Positions 34,215 through 45,429 of a stretch of DNA of 64,000 bases are shown piece after piece. Numbering within the stretch: the first letter of the stretch is position 1; the number at the start of each line of letters is the position of its first letter. The translations under genes were made by a program, and so were the position numbers. The notes under the pieces were generated by a model. The model saw nothing but the letters and a program-made list of their open reading frames with translations, was not told where the DNA came from and made no database searches. This DNA is from Brachypterus glaber (lineage: Eukaryota; Arthropoda; Insecta; Coleoptera; Kateretidae), in contig OY294049.1 of assembly GCA_958510825.1 (NCBI GenBank), positions 7,998,001 to 8,062,000 on the forward strand, read 5' to 3'.

Positions 34215-34600
34215 CCAAAATTTTCAAAAATTGTCCTAGACAAAAAATTCTTGGGTACAAATTTGTTTCATGTAAAAATAAGAAAAGTTTTTTTCGTAGG
34301 TCCGTCACGATTTTTGTAGACACGATAAATCAAGAATTATTAATTCTATCGACTTAAAAATTTCAGGAAAAGTCGAGTTCTATGAGGAAAAGATCCCTAT
34401 TGTTTTTGAAAGTAATCCCCCTAAAAACAAAAAAGTTATGGGGTGGTTAAACTTTTTAAAAAATCGAAAAAAGCTGAAAGAACATTCCTAACGTAACTTT
34501 TTAAGGAAAAATTGCTTTTATTATAAGGATCAATTTTACCAATTTCGAAAGCCCAAAAAAAAATGTTACGGGGGGTTAAACTTTTTAAAAAACTATATAT
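34215..34600 (+). repeat. Direct repeat, second copy
   Basis: See 32735-32955. TTCCAAAATTTTCAAAAATT and GTCCTAGACAAAAAATTCTT are followed, after an insertion, by AAAAAGCTGAAAGAACATTC. Confidence 0.6.
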
Positions 34601-35639
34601 TTTTTTTATTTTTTTTATTGGTTGCAAAAGAAAAGTTTTTTGGAGGTTAAAGTCTTTTTAATTTTTTTTATTTTTCAAGTATTTGCGAAAATACTTTGAA
34701 TAGTATATAATGGAATGCGTAGCATTACATATCTTCACAGCTTGTTTACTTTATAACTTTAAGTTGTACATCATATGGTGCATTGGCGGCCTTTAGAAAA
34801 ATAGTAGTTGTCAAATTCGTATTATTTTTTTTTTTAACGGACGCCTAATTAACGAACAACACTGGATTTTTTTAACTATTACGGAATAATATATAGTGGG
34901 GGTAGCGGTATATCATAATTATTGCATCATTTAAAGGTTAAAAAAATTTAAATCTAGGTCAACATTTTCTAGAAATAGAGAAAAAAAATATATTTTATTT
35001 TTTTATTATTTACCTAAATATAATCTTATTTTGCAAAAAGCCCTCCATATTTTTTGTTAACTAAAAAATTATGAAGAAATGGCTGGATGGCTGTTGCTCC
35101 GAATAAATTTCAATTTACGCCGATGATGTGATAAGAAAAGGCGAAAAGAGGAGGAGGATGTGCCACGCCATCCCCGATCAAGTTGAAAAGAGGACCCCGC
35201 CACAGCTAAACTGGCAATTATGAAAGATTATACCATAATCGATTTAAATTTTGTAAAATTTACGTTGTGTCGCTGGTTACGAAAACGTTTAAATCTTCAG
35301 GACATAATTTTACAGTCAATGAATAAAATATTTCAGGATTTGATCTGTTGAAATAACGGTTTAACTTACGTATTATCATAGCCCGGAACTTTTAGGAGAT
35401 GCACAGGACCGGGTAAACTAATTTTAAACTTATTTTAATACTTAAAACTAGTATAATGCCACACCACATTCTAATTTGGATTTTTATTATAACGCTAAAA
35501 AAGCTTGCTATGGAAAAATATGAAATTCACTATATAGTCAGGGCCGAATTTACTGAAGTTGATGCTCTAGCAACAGATGCTGCCCCTCTCAAAAAAAAGT
35601 GATGACAAAAAATATAAAAAGCTCAAACCAGTGGACTAC
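34601..35639. other. Intergenic stretch, no gene called
   Basis: A 100-bp segment at about 35090-35220 is less AT-rich (GGCTGGATGGCTGTTGCTCC, GAGGAGGAGGATGTGCCACG) and could be a relic exon, but no long frame or clear splice pair exists. Confidence 0.3.
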
Positions 35640-35642
35640 TAA

Positions 35643-35885
35643 GGGGCTGTCCATATATTAGTTAACGCAAATTGTACCAAAATTCATACACTTCATACCC
35701 CGTTTCTGGCGTTATTAAAGGATGTAGAGATTTCATATTTTGGCTACCCCCCCCCCCCCCAAATAGGGGGGTGTTGGGGGGTAGTCAAAATATAAAATCT
35801 CTACAGCCTTTAATAACGCAAGAACCGGGGTATGAAGTGTATGAATTTTGGTACAATTTGCGTTACGTAATATATGGACAGCCCC
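35643..35885. mobile_element. PIF/Harbinger-like MITE, 243 bp, TAA duplication
   Basis: GGGGCTGTCCATATATTA and TAATATATGGACAGCCCC are inverse ends flanked by TAA at 35640-35642 and 35886-35888. The near-perfect foldback meets at a C14/G-rich centre. A 3-bp TWA duplication and G-rich ends are typical of PIF/Harbinger. Internal arms match the GGGAACGTTC family. Confidence 0.8.
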
Positions 35886-36383
35886 TAAACACAAAAAAGT
35901 CATTAAAATTCGCCCTGTAATCGTCGCCTTGCATACAAAGCGGCGTATCTCAAAAATCTGTATTTTACAGGAAAAACATTTTAAAATTGTCATTATAAAA
36001 TTCCAGTTAAGTTGTCCAGTTTTTCAAAAAATTAAAAATATATTGAGATACGCCCCTTTGTATGAATGCAAAATTACATTTCCAATACTGTAATATGATA
36101 ATATTCGGTAACCCATGTTATTTTCTAGTAATTAATGCAAAAAATGAAAATGTAACTTTTATAAAATTTACAGAAAATGAAAAAACATTTCAAAGACCTT
36201 AAAAAAAATCTGTTAAAGAAATTTTATTTAACTCGTTTAATTAGACGGGATAATGCATATTTTTTTGTAAAAAAAATAACAATTCGGTGGAATTTGCAAA
36301 AAAACATTGGATATATTTGATTTTGAACGCAAATGAGTCAAATTTTTCCAAAAAATTTATTTTAAAAATGATTATACTAAACT

Positions 36384-36530
36384 CGAGGGGTAAACCGCAG
36401 AGGAATTCAGGTGTACAAATTGTAGGTAATCTGAAGGAAATCTTTGAGGGTTACGAGGTAATCTAAAGGAAATCTTTAAAGATTTCCTCCTTTTCAGAGG
36501 AAGCTTTTTATCACAAAATTTGGATATAAC
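36384..36530. repeat. Dispersed repeat, inverse copy of 20250-20388
   Basis: CGAGGGGTAAACCGCAGAGG, AATTCAGGTGT and repeated GGAAATCTTT(A/G)A mirror the segment near 20.3 kb. Confidence 0.6.
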
Positions 36531-36707
36531 TAGCGTTGCTGCAAAACCCCAAGTTTACCTATCGATTTTACTAGTTTAAATTTCGTTATGGTCCAGAGTA
36601 CAGGGATCGATAGATCTAACGAAGAAGATTACAAAACCGCCAAAACATGATTTCGTGTAATAAGTGGATATAATTGTTTTTCAAAGCGAACTTCTAAATT
36701 CACATCG

Positions 36708-37538
36708 CATCCCAGGAAACCAGATGACGTCCCCGATCTACTATCGACGTCAGTTTTAGGTCATATTTGTGACACCATACATACGACGCATATCTGACGT
36801 CGACAAGACGTCAGTTTTTGGTCAAATCTTGACGTCATCGAAATCGTACGTAGCTCGGACTTCAATTTATTGCTGAGGCTATAGGTGGCACCACATATTC
36901 TTTCCTACCACTAAAAAAAAAATTTAAATTTTACCCTGTTGAAAATGACTGGTCTGCGCAGGTATAAATGGTGCACAAACCCGTCATTTTCAATAGGGTA
37001 TATATTGATTATAATCTTTATAAAGATTGATGACTTTATAAAGTCTTTTTCTGGAATTACGTAAACTGAACAATACTGTTAAGTCGCTATAGCCACTATA
37101 GTTAGCTTGCTAATTTAATGTACATCATCGGATTAGTATGAATTTTCTATGCCTGTAGAAATTTCCTTTCACTGGACAAGAGCAGATATATGAGGAAGTA
37201 ATGGCTAGAAATGTTCTATGAAATCCTATCATAGGATTTCATATTATTGCCCTCTCTAAAATTAACCCACTCCGCCTCCAGCCTTGTGTGTTAATTTTCT
37301 CATGGGCAAAATCCTAGTTTCCTCTTTCATACCATAAATTAAAGTATTAATTGGAGAGATATATAATCTTGAACACGTTATTCTGACGTCATATTTCTGA
37401 CATTATTCTAACGTCATAATTCTGAAGTTATTATAACGTCAGTAATGTTACGTACCTGGTACGACAGCAAGACGTCATATAGGTCACTTAGTGCCCAATA
37501 ATTGACGTCAAAAAGACGTCTTTTGGTTTCCTGGGATG
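36708..37538. mobile_element. TIR element with clustered GACGTC motifs (831 bp)
   Basis: CATCCCAGGAAACCA and TGGTTTCCTGGGATG are exact inverse ends. GACGTC occurs five times within the left 150 bp and four times within the right 160 bp, plus two AACGTC; three are full TGACGTCA palindromes. Clustered subterminal motifs are usual transposase-binding sites in several DNA transposon superfamilies. The centre holds a small hairpin (ACCCTGTTGAAAATGAC and inverse, 36939-37010) and a relative of the 18226 repeat near 37240-37340. No transposase frame is present. Confidence 0.75.
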
Positions 37539-37896
37539 TGACGTGATGTGATATCATCACCGTTGAACGGGATCAATCAGGCTATCAAGCGTCCACTGGC
37601 GATCAGGTGCCGTAATATAATAACATCACATTATAAGGAACGCGAATCAATACCCTTTTCAGTTTTGTTAAGAACTACTTTTGCATTTGGAAATCCAGAA
37701 CAATAAAATGATAATAAAAATCCTAATTATAAAATGATACTGCAAACTAAATTGCATATTGACAAACAAAATTATAAATAATTGTCTATGTTAAATAAAC
37801 AAGTAGAACGTTACAAATTTCATAATTTAATCTTTACTTTTAATGAGAGTCCTCGACAAAAGAGACATGAATTTACATTCTGAAACCATTATAATA

Positions 37897-38060
37897 ACAA
37901 AGCCACACAAAAAGAAAAAATAAAGTCTGGTACTTTTGACGAGACATATGTATTCTTATGTATTTTGGGTCGCTGAGTCCGAATCAAAATAGCACCCCAT
38001 ACGATTACTTTTCGAGATAACCTGTAACGAGACATTTTTGAAAGCCGCGCCTTTTTAAAT
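37897..38060. repeat. Fragment of the ACACAGCCACAC-family repeat
   Basis: AAAGCCACACAAAAAGAAAA, then GACGAGACATATGTATTCTT and GATTACTTTTCGAGATAACC. The right end is lost before the hAT element at 38096. Confidence 0.55.
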
Positions 38061-38095
38061 TTGCGGGTCACTTAGCACGCCGATCCATTGCCTTC

Positions 38096-39845
38096 TAGTG
38101 ATGGAAAACCAAAGCAAATAACCGGTTTTCGGTTAACCGGTTGCGAAAATTACATCAGACCGGTTTTCGGTTCAAACTCGGAAGCAATAACCGGCTTTTA
38201 ACCGGTTTTAACCGTTTTTTTTTTGTAAATTTAGCATATTTTTGATTATATATTATTTTAATAAGGTAGCATTTATAAATAAAAAATATGTATACATATT
38301 TAAAAAATTTATTGCAAACAATAAGGAAAATCTAATTTATCGCACACAATTGTGTGCAATTAATTGTCTATATAGGAAAAATCTAAAAAGTTATTTTGGC
38401 GATGAAATATATTTATATACAAGGTGTTGTTGAATATGTGGTCAAACTTCAGGGTGTTACTCAATTTTAAGACAAAAAGGTTACAGTTCATTTCAACAAA
38501 ACTGGAAAAGTGGGGTTATAAAAAAAAATTACATTGTGAACTATCTTTCATTTGACAAATGTTTCTTTACTTAATAAATTTAATGTCAATATTGTTATTG
38601 CCACATCATTTCAAAGTCAAAAAATGTTGGTGTATTTTTTTAAAATTGGGAGAGATAAAGCAGAAAAACAAGAATACTCGAAGAATACTGGTGTAAAACC
38701 CATAATTATAATTTTTAAATTAAGGAACTATGAGGAATACCTAGTTGTAGGAGACCAATATACTAGTAGTGTTTTTTAAAAATAAAGGTATTTAAAACAA
38801 GTTTATTAGATACAAAATATATTGATAAGGGGATTTAATAATAGACATTTTAGAATAGGGATATTTTAGAGCAGAAATACAGTAATTAACAATAGAGATA
38901 CGCTTCAAAATCCAAATAGTATTTACTAAACACAAATGCATAGATTAACACGGAATAACATATGATTTTTGACATGGTTAAACTAACCTTATTTTTCAAA
39001 CAGGCATAACCCCATTTAAATAATCCACATTCACACAACTAAATTTTATGGAAAACATGAAATTTTACTTAACCCCACTTTTCCAGTTTTGTTGAAATCA
39101 ACTGTACGTAATATTTTATTATAGGTCTATGACTGCAGTATACTTCTAAATAAATAATAAAAGAGAAAATAATAAAATAAAGGCTTTGTTTTTTAGTATA
39201 TATAGTTTTTTAAATGTTTTTTTTTTTTTTAAATAACTAAAAGATACAAATTAGTAAAATTATTAAATAACTAAAAATTAGTAAAATTAGTAAGTAACTA
39301 AAAGATAAAAATTAGGAACTTGGTGACAATTTTTAATGCATAAAGAGAAGTCGTTTAAGAAAAAAACTATTTTCGCATTTTACCAGTGGCGTGCACAAAA
39401 AGCCCAAGGTTTAGTTAAAAAAATATAGTACCTACGCGACTGTTTTTTTTTTCAATCTCGTAGCACACAGTCATTTTTAAAGTAAGTAATTAATGAAAAG
39501 CATAATTTTTTTTGTTTTCTTTTTTAAAGAAAACGGCTAATCTGAGCGAAAAACTCAGAGTTGACTTTTGTGTAGTTTTAATTGCTAAATCATAGAATTC
39601 TATCAGATTCCAAAAACAGTGGCAGTGGTTTGGAGTTCAAACTTCCTAAAGGAAAGATAATATAGGTATGTTAAATCTATATTTTTTTGAAAATATAAGT
39701 TTTTCATTAGAAAACCGGTTAAAATAAAACAATAACCGGTTAACCGGTTTTTCTAAATACTCGTAACCGGTCACAAAAAAACCGGTTTTTTTTTTCTTTA
39801 TAATCGGTTGTGATCGAAAAACCGGGTGCGAGTTTTCCATCCCTA
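38096..39845. mobile_element. hAT-type element, 1750 bp, perfect 8-bp target duplication, no intact transposase
   Basis: TTGCCTTC occurs at 38088-38095 and 39846-39853. The termini TAGTGATGGAAAAC and GTTTTCCATCCCTA are inverse with one mismatch. ACCGGTT motifs cluster in both subterminal regions, as expected of transposase-binding repeats in hAT elements. The interior has short frames (63 and 75 codons) without resemblance to a hAT transposase, so it is non-autonomous. It also holds a separate inverted-repeat segment at 38484-39104. The perfect duplication suggests a recent insertion. Confidence 0.85.
38484..39104. repeat. Inverted-repeat segment nested in the hAT element
   Basis: CAGTTCATTTCAACAAAACT and GGAAAAGTGGGGTTA are mirrored by TAACCCCACTTTTCC and AGTTTTGTTGAAATCAACTG. 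It may be another element carried inside; no target duplication is clear. Confidence 0.6.
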
Positions 39846-39853
39846 TTGCCTTC

Positions 39854-40898
39854 GTCCATTTTATTTGCCGCCGTCCGATCAGCTGAAGCTCCGGCTTAGT
39901 TAACATATTTCGATATCAGACTGCCGCTCAGGTAATTACTATTCTTTAATTTATAATATTCTTTAAACTTCTAAACTCCAATTAATCCTGAATTTAACGT
40001 AGTTTTCTTTTATTGCTCATGGTTCATGTTGTCCGTACCACGCGTATTGGGGCCCTGCCTGTATAAAGCCTGATTGTAAGATAAATGATTGTGTCCGCTT
40101 GAATTCCGAACGTTGGTTCCCAAATAAAGTGCATCTGAGGAAAACAACTCTTTTATTGTGGAAAGGAACGCACCTATAGAATCCCACATAACCTCAAAAT
40201 ACGAAATAAGCATCCTTTGGAAAAAAGGAGCTATTTCAAACCTCAAAAAACGTAATTTTTGAGTATGAAAATAACGTTTTTTGAGGTTATCTCCAAAAGT
40301 AATCGGATGAGATGCTGTTTTGACTTCAAATTGGGGTTCAGCGCCTCAAAATATATAGGAAAGTCCCCAAAAAGTTTTTGACCTTTTTTTTAGTTTCTGT
40401 AGCCCACATGTGGCCACAACAAAAAAAGGTCAAGATTTTTTTTGGAGACCATTATGTTCCTATGTATTTTGAGGCGCCAAACCCGAATTTGAGTATAACG
40501 AGTATAACGCTTTTTGAGGTCATCTCAAAAGCTAATCAAATAGGTGCTATTTTGACCTCAGATACGGATTCAGCGACCCAAGATACATAGAAAAACATGT
40601 TTCTAGTTAAAAGTATCACACCTTTAGTTCATTTTTGTGTGGCTGTGTAATTATGTGTACCTAACGATGAAAATATACAGCGTGAAAAAAAACTAATAAA
40701 CTGAAAATAGGACGGTCCCACCACACTTATTTTCTTGCGAAAACGGTTTAAGATTTTAATTATTTTCTGTAATTATATAAAAGTAACCCTAAATTTAAAT
40801 TTTAAGGCGCCAAAATTACAAAAAAAATATTCCCTATGCAGCTATGGCTATGTGATTTTTCCTGGGAAACCCAGTACCTAATGACATGGTGTTATGTT
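39854..40898. other. Intergenic stretch with ACACAGCCACAC-family copies
   Basis: About 40190-40645 holds inverted copies of GAGGTTATCTCCAAAA, GGGGTTCAGCGCCTCAAAAT and a GTGTGGCTGTGTAATTATG end. GCCGCCGTCCGATCAGCTG to CCGCTCAG|GTAATT at about 39869-39932 is exon-like in composition but has no open frame. Confidence 0.4.
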
Positions 40899-41800
40899 CA
40901 CTGTAATAAGTAAATTGAATATTCAGTTACAAATGGATAGGAAATCGCAAGTTATTATCCTATACAATTGTACTTTAATTTTTGTTTAAAACACGCCAGA
41001 TTTTATGTCTGTCCTTCAATATTAAAGTACGTGACTTTAGAACTATAGTGTTTTTAATAAAAATTAAAGGACATTTGTATTGGGTCATAACTTCGTATCC
41101 ATTTGTAACTAAATATTGAGGTAAAAATGGATAGGAAGTAATCATCCTATACAAATGTACTTTAATTTTTGTTAAAAACACTATGGTTCTAAAGTCACGT
41201 ACTTTAATATTTAAGGACAGACATGGAATGTTGAGTATTTTTAACAATTATTAAAGTACAAGTGTATTATAATAATATTTATTGCCTAAAATATATACAA
41301 GAGGTTTACATGTATGGATGAGCAATAAATATGCGACAAAACACAGACTTTTTATAAAAAACATTTGAGCCTGCTTAAAAATACAAAAAAAATATATATA
41401 TATATAAAAAATACAAAAAAAGACTTATAAATAGGTACATAGAAAATAAAATAAATAAAACTAATATATGTACAAATAATTGCTAAAAAGTTTTGAGGTA
41501 TTGTAAAAAGGTATTATAAGGAAGTAGGTTAAATTGAATTAAGGTTTAATAGGTAGGTATTAGATAATATTTATAAATTACAGAAAAAAAGAAAAAGAGT
41601 AAAAGTAAATAAAAGTATTAAACTTGATATGTATTAAGATAATTAAAAATAAATAATCAAATAAATATATAAATAAAAACAGCCATAGAGAAAATAAAAT
41701 AGAAAATAAATATCTAAAATAATACCGATATTATATAGAATATTAACATCCGATTTCCTATCCATTTGTAACTGAATATTCAGTTTACTTTTTTACAGTG
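40899..41800. mobile_element. TIR element, 0.9 kb (CACTGTAAAAAGTAAACTG family)
   Basis: CACTGTAATAAGTAAATTGA and AATATTCAGTTACAAATGGA are mirrored at 41759-41800. Inner inverted copies of GTACTTTAATTTTTGTT and TTAAAGTACGTGAC are present. The centre (41280-41750) is extremely AT-rich and includes an (AT)n run. A truncated copy is at 43467-43682. Confidence 0.7.
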
Positions 41801-42451
41801 TAAGTACTAATTTACTAAAGGTTGGTTTATAAATTCATAAATTCATAAACTTAATTCATAAACTCAATTATTATAATGATAAGTTTAGTGATATATCACT
41901 AAACTAACTAAGAGTTTAACCAATTTTATCAAATGTATCAAATAATTCTAACATTTCAATGGTCAAATTCTTAGTTTAGTGTTTAAGACTGGGTAAACGA
42001 TCCGTAAGTATGTCCCTTCTAGGTTCTACCTAGGTATTTAGCATTACATCATTTATTTCAATAAAAAAAATGTCCGTGCACGACAATTCAATAAATTCAA
42101 TAAATTCTAAATATTCTGAGAGTGGGTTAAACATTGAATTTTTTTCCTTTTACTTTTAAGTCTTTAAAATTAATTATTTTTTTAACAGAATTAATAGACT
42201 GCAATTAATTTGGTTTTTGAAAGTAGGTTCTTAGGTGTGTTATTTTGATAGCATTTAATTGGTGAAAAATATAAATTCATGTTTAATGGTCATATATAAT
42301 TAAACTCATTAAAAATATTTGCTTTTTTAAATCTAGTACAAGATATTTTCAAATAAAATACATTATATAAGCTTATATATCTGTAAATTAATTTATAAAT
42401 ACGAAATTGAGAACGCTTAAAAAGCAACAAATTATAATTATTATTTAGTTA
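41801..42451. other. Intergenic stretch, no gene seen
   Basis: Very AT-rich. A small palindrome (AGTTTAGTGATATATCACTAAACT near 41885) is the only structure. Confidence 0.4.
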
Positions 42452-42669
42452 GGACAGACATTTTTAATTTTAAACAAAATTATAAAAATATTAATTTATT
42501 ATTCCATCAATCTATTTTCTAATCATCGTACAGAGTGATATTGGTAGACTGACAGTTTCGGGCTGCTGGCCCTCTTCAGTACCAACTCTGCACGCTGATT
42601 ATAAAATAGATTGATGGAATAATAAATTAATATGTTTATAATTTTGTTTAAAATTAAAAAATTCTGTCA
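42452..42669. repeat. Long hairpin with the hammerhead sequence at its tip
   Basis: Arms 42452-42530 and 42593-42669 are inverse copies (TTTTTAATTTTAAAC, ATTCCATCAATCTATTTT and their complements). The minus-strand hammerhead core fills the apex, so its stem I could extend into the arms. Confidence 0.8.
42521..42600 (-). ncRNA. Hammerhead ribozyme candidate, type I, copy A
   Basis: Read on the minus strand: stem I strand TTGGTA (42585-42580), core CTGAAGA (42579-42573), stem II GGGC-CAGCA-GCCC (42572-42560), GAA then A-CT, a GTC triloop and AGT as stem III, C at 42547 as the nucleotide before cleavage, then TACCAA closing stem I. All conserved positions (CUGANGA, GAAA, UH) are present. The outer stem CAGAG/CTCTG also pairs, but the 6-nt segment found in copy B between the two parts of stem I is missing, so the loop-loop contact needed for fast cleavage may be weakened. 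Hammerheads are known in Penelope-like elements and retrozymes; no reverse transcriptase of that kind is seen here. Confidence 0.7.
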
Positions 42670-42845
42670 AACGTTAGTGGTACTATGTGCTTGAGACACA
42701 CAAGTCTTTAACTTGCTACCATTCAAAGTCTCCAGACTAGGAGAGGTATGATTAGTTGTCTACATCTAGCAATAGATGGCGCACAAGTCTATATCAATTT
42801 AATGACTATATTCCTTTTGCTAATATAGTCTAAAAACGTTTTTTT

Positions 42846-42932
42846 AATCAGCGTGCAGAGTTAACTCTTGGTACTGAAGAGGGCCAGCAGCCCGAAACTG
42901 TCAGTCTACCAATATCACTCTGTACGATGATT
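42846..42932 (+). ncRNA. Hammerhead ribozyme candidate, type I, copy B
   Basis: The parts in order are: outer stem AATCAGCGTGCAGAGT, internal loop, TTGGTA (42868-42873), CTGAAGA (42874-42880), stem II GGGCCAGCAGCCC (42881-42893), GAAA, stem III ACT-GTC-AGT (42897-42905), C17 at 42906, then TACCAA (42907-42912), internal loop TATC and the closing strand ACTCTGTACGATGATT. The predicted cut is between 42906 and 42907. Stem I has an internal loop facing the pentaloop CAGCA, the layout of fast type I ribozymes. The sequence after the motif (AGAAAATAGATTGATGGAAT) is shared with copy A. Confidence 0.75.
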
Positions 42933-43159
42933 AGAAAATAGATTGATGGAATAATATATTATTTAGTTTGCAGACTAAATGAATCAAAAGATTTTATACT
43001 TTTGGAATTATAATTATAAATAAATATAAATAATCATAAATAATTATATATAATTATAAGCCTACACCTTAGAAGGTGTGTGTTTATTTTTTCCCAAAAC
43101 ACACTGATAGCGTTATTAATAAAATAACATAGTGTTATATATGCGCCAACCACAAATTG

Positions 43160-43292
43160 TACTATAGTATACTGCCCTACTAAGCTTGCAGCGTTTTCAA
43201 AATATTACATCAGAGTTGACGTGAAAAAGTTGCTATGCGACAAATGGAGTTACTGCTTTCTAGCGTAGTAGGGCAGTATAGTACTAACTATG
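43160..43292. repeat. Foldback, about 130 bp
   Basis: TACTATAGTATACTGCCCTA and TAGTAGGGCAGTATAGTA are inverse ends with an unrelated centre. Confidence 0.6.
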
Positions 43293-43466
43293 ACATAAGA
43301 TAATATTTGTTGTTGTATTTATTACAGTTCTATGTTGTTTACTTCTTAATTCTACAACTGGTTGTTGCATCGTATAACATATTTATGTTATAACATATTA
43401 CAACATATGGTTGGCGCCTTTATTACAACAACATTTCTATCAGTGCAAGAATTATCGCCTTGCTTT

Positions 43467-43682
43467 CACTGTAAAAAGTAAACTGAATATTCAGTTACAA
43501 ATAGGAAATAGGAATTTGTTATCCTATACAATTGTACTTTAATTTTTGTTAAAAACACTCAACATTTCATGTCCGTCCTTAAATATTAAAATACGTTACT
43601 TTAGAACTATAGTGGTTTTAACAAACATTAAAATAGATTTGTATAGGCTCATAAGTTCCGTTTCCATTTCGAACTAAATATT
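43467..43682 (+). mobile_element. Left part of a CACTGTAAAAAGTAAACTG element, cut by the LINE
   Basis: It matches the left half of 40899-41800 (CACTGTAAAAAGTAAACTGA, GTACTTTAATTTTTGTT, TTTAGAACTATAGTG) and stops where the AAAT repeat tail of the LINE begins. The right half is not found after the LINE. Confidence 0.65.
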
Positions 43683-44628
43683 AAATAAATAAATAAATAA
43701 ATAAATAAAACTTTATTCGTCCATTAAGCTATTTTACAATAGATTGGATATGTCATTTTAATACATAAGCACCTACCTATATTTAATAAGTACAAAAATC
43801 TAAAAAAAAAATAAAAATTAGATAAAAAGAAAAAAAACAGACTGTATCACAAATATATGAGTACTTGTTATAGAAATTAGATAAAAAGAAAAAAAACAGA
43901 CTGTATCACAAATATAGGATTACTACTTTTTACAGAAATTAATAAACTCCTGTAAGGAATAAAAACAGTTATTTATAAGTACCTCCTTGAGTTTTTTCTT
44001 AAACACATTTAATTTATCACAGTTTTTTAGTTCATGAGGCAACATGTTAAAATCCCAGTTAAAATAAAAGCGACCTGTATAATAGGTAGATTTTTTATAA
44101 AATTCCAATCTATGTTTTGGCAGAAACAGCAAATCTCCATTTCTTGTTGGATATTTGTGGTTGCTGTTTATTGTTTAAAGGTCCTTTTTTAAATTAAAAA
44201 TAAAAGTTAAAATCTTAAATAAATAAATTGATGTCACAGTTAAAATCTTGTTTAATTTAAAAACATCACGACATGAATGACTGGGTTTTATATTAAAAAT
44301 TAATCTCAAAATTCGTTTTTGGATAATAAGTAGCCTATCTATGTCATTACACTGACCCCAGAATAAAATCCCGTACGAAAGAGCTGAGTGCACGTTTGCG
44401 AAATAAACTGTTAATAGTTGGGATATTCCTACAGATTTTTTCAAAGAGTACAAAACATAAAAAGCCCTGTTTATTTTATTGGCAACAAAATTTGTATGTA
44501 TTTCCCAAGAAAGATTTTTATCTAAGACCATTCCTAGAAAAGTTGTACTTTCTGCCGTGGTTAATTCCGTATCGTTAAAATTATATTTTTGTAGTTGCAT
44601 ACATTCACTTACAAACGGATACACCTAA
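43683..44628 (-). pseudogene. LINE (jockey/CR1-like) reverse transcriptase C-terminus, 5'-truncated and broken
   Basis: The minus-strand frame 44624-44175 encodes the region after the polymerase core of a non-LTR retrotransposon reverse transcriptase: STTFLGMVLDKNLSWE, then a helical block ending SYGILFWG, then QKRILRLIF. After one in-frame TAA at about 44172-44174 the same frame continues to 43923 with HKYPTRNGDLLFLPKHRL and FNMLPHELK..FKKKLKEVL, the usual C-terminal end. The polymerase core and endonuclease are absent, as in typical 5'-truncated copies. The 3' part contains a 57-bp tandem duplication and ends in an (ATTT)n tail at 43683-43706. It acted in reverse transcription in its parent; this copy is dead. 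The jockey/CR1 assignment rests on these motifs only. Confidence 0.85.
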
Positions 44629-44659
44629 AAATATCAGTAGTATTCCAAAAGGTAGCGTA

Positions 44660-44743
44660 AGTTGTCTCATTAAAGCGTTCCTTTGAAGTTGATATTTCAA
44701 TTCGTTCGAAAGTTTAAAGGGGGGTGACGTTTGGACCGCACTG
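44660..44743. mobile_element. Solo end of the CAGTGCGGTCCAAA mariner-like family
   Basis: GTGACGTTTGGACCGCACTG followed by TA matches the right terminus of the element at 961-3400, with about 70 bp of weaker similarity inwards. The other end is missing, perhaps replaced by the LINE. Confidence 0.65.
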
Positions 44744-45429
44744 TAAAAAATATATCTTTTATTATACTTTACCAATTTAACGATTGAACGATTTGATTCT
44801 AAATTAGCGGCAACTCCTGCTGTTTAATTTATAACGAAATATAAGAAATATAATTAAAAAATTAATTATATAGGTAAGAATCCAAGATTATAATAATTAT
44901 TTCAAATGATATTCAGCAAAAACTTAAATGGTTTTATATTAAGTGAACAACCTTTAACTAGTAATTAATATTAAATAATGGTCATACTGGTAGACAGACA
45001 TTAAATATGTAAATTTAAGACATGCACTCGCCAGTTTATAGAAAAAACATCTTAATATCTATATTTACCTACAGGTAAACTTGTACAAAGTAGTTATTTT
45101 TTACAGAGATCTGCACTGAGAATTCGTTACTCTATAACTCTATACCGTATAGGGGAAAGGGGGGGAATGGCGGCCGCCAAAGGCTCTTTGTAATTTTAAG
45201 CTTTATTAATGTTTTTTTTTTTTCATGAAAATGAGTTAAATGAAACTTAAAAGTATGCTGTATAAAACCATATTTTCAAAAAATATTTAAATTAAAATAC
45301 AAATTTTTTACATTTTTTTTAAACCTTACAAAGGCCGGCATTAGTCGCAGGCTGTGGGGTAATTCCGGCATAGGCCAGAATTACCTCATTCAAAAAAATA
45401 TATATGTACAAAAATCACAAACAAAGACT
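44744..45429. other. Intergenic stretch with one transposon end
   Basis: CACTGAGAATTCGTTAC near 45115 matches the left terminus of the element at 51762-53153. A GGCCGGCATTAGTC and GGCATAGGCCAGAATTACC segment near 45330-45390 is less AT-rich but not recognisable. Confidence 0.4.
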
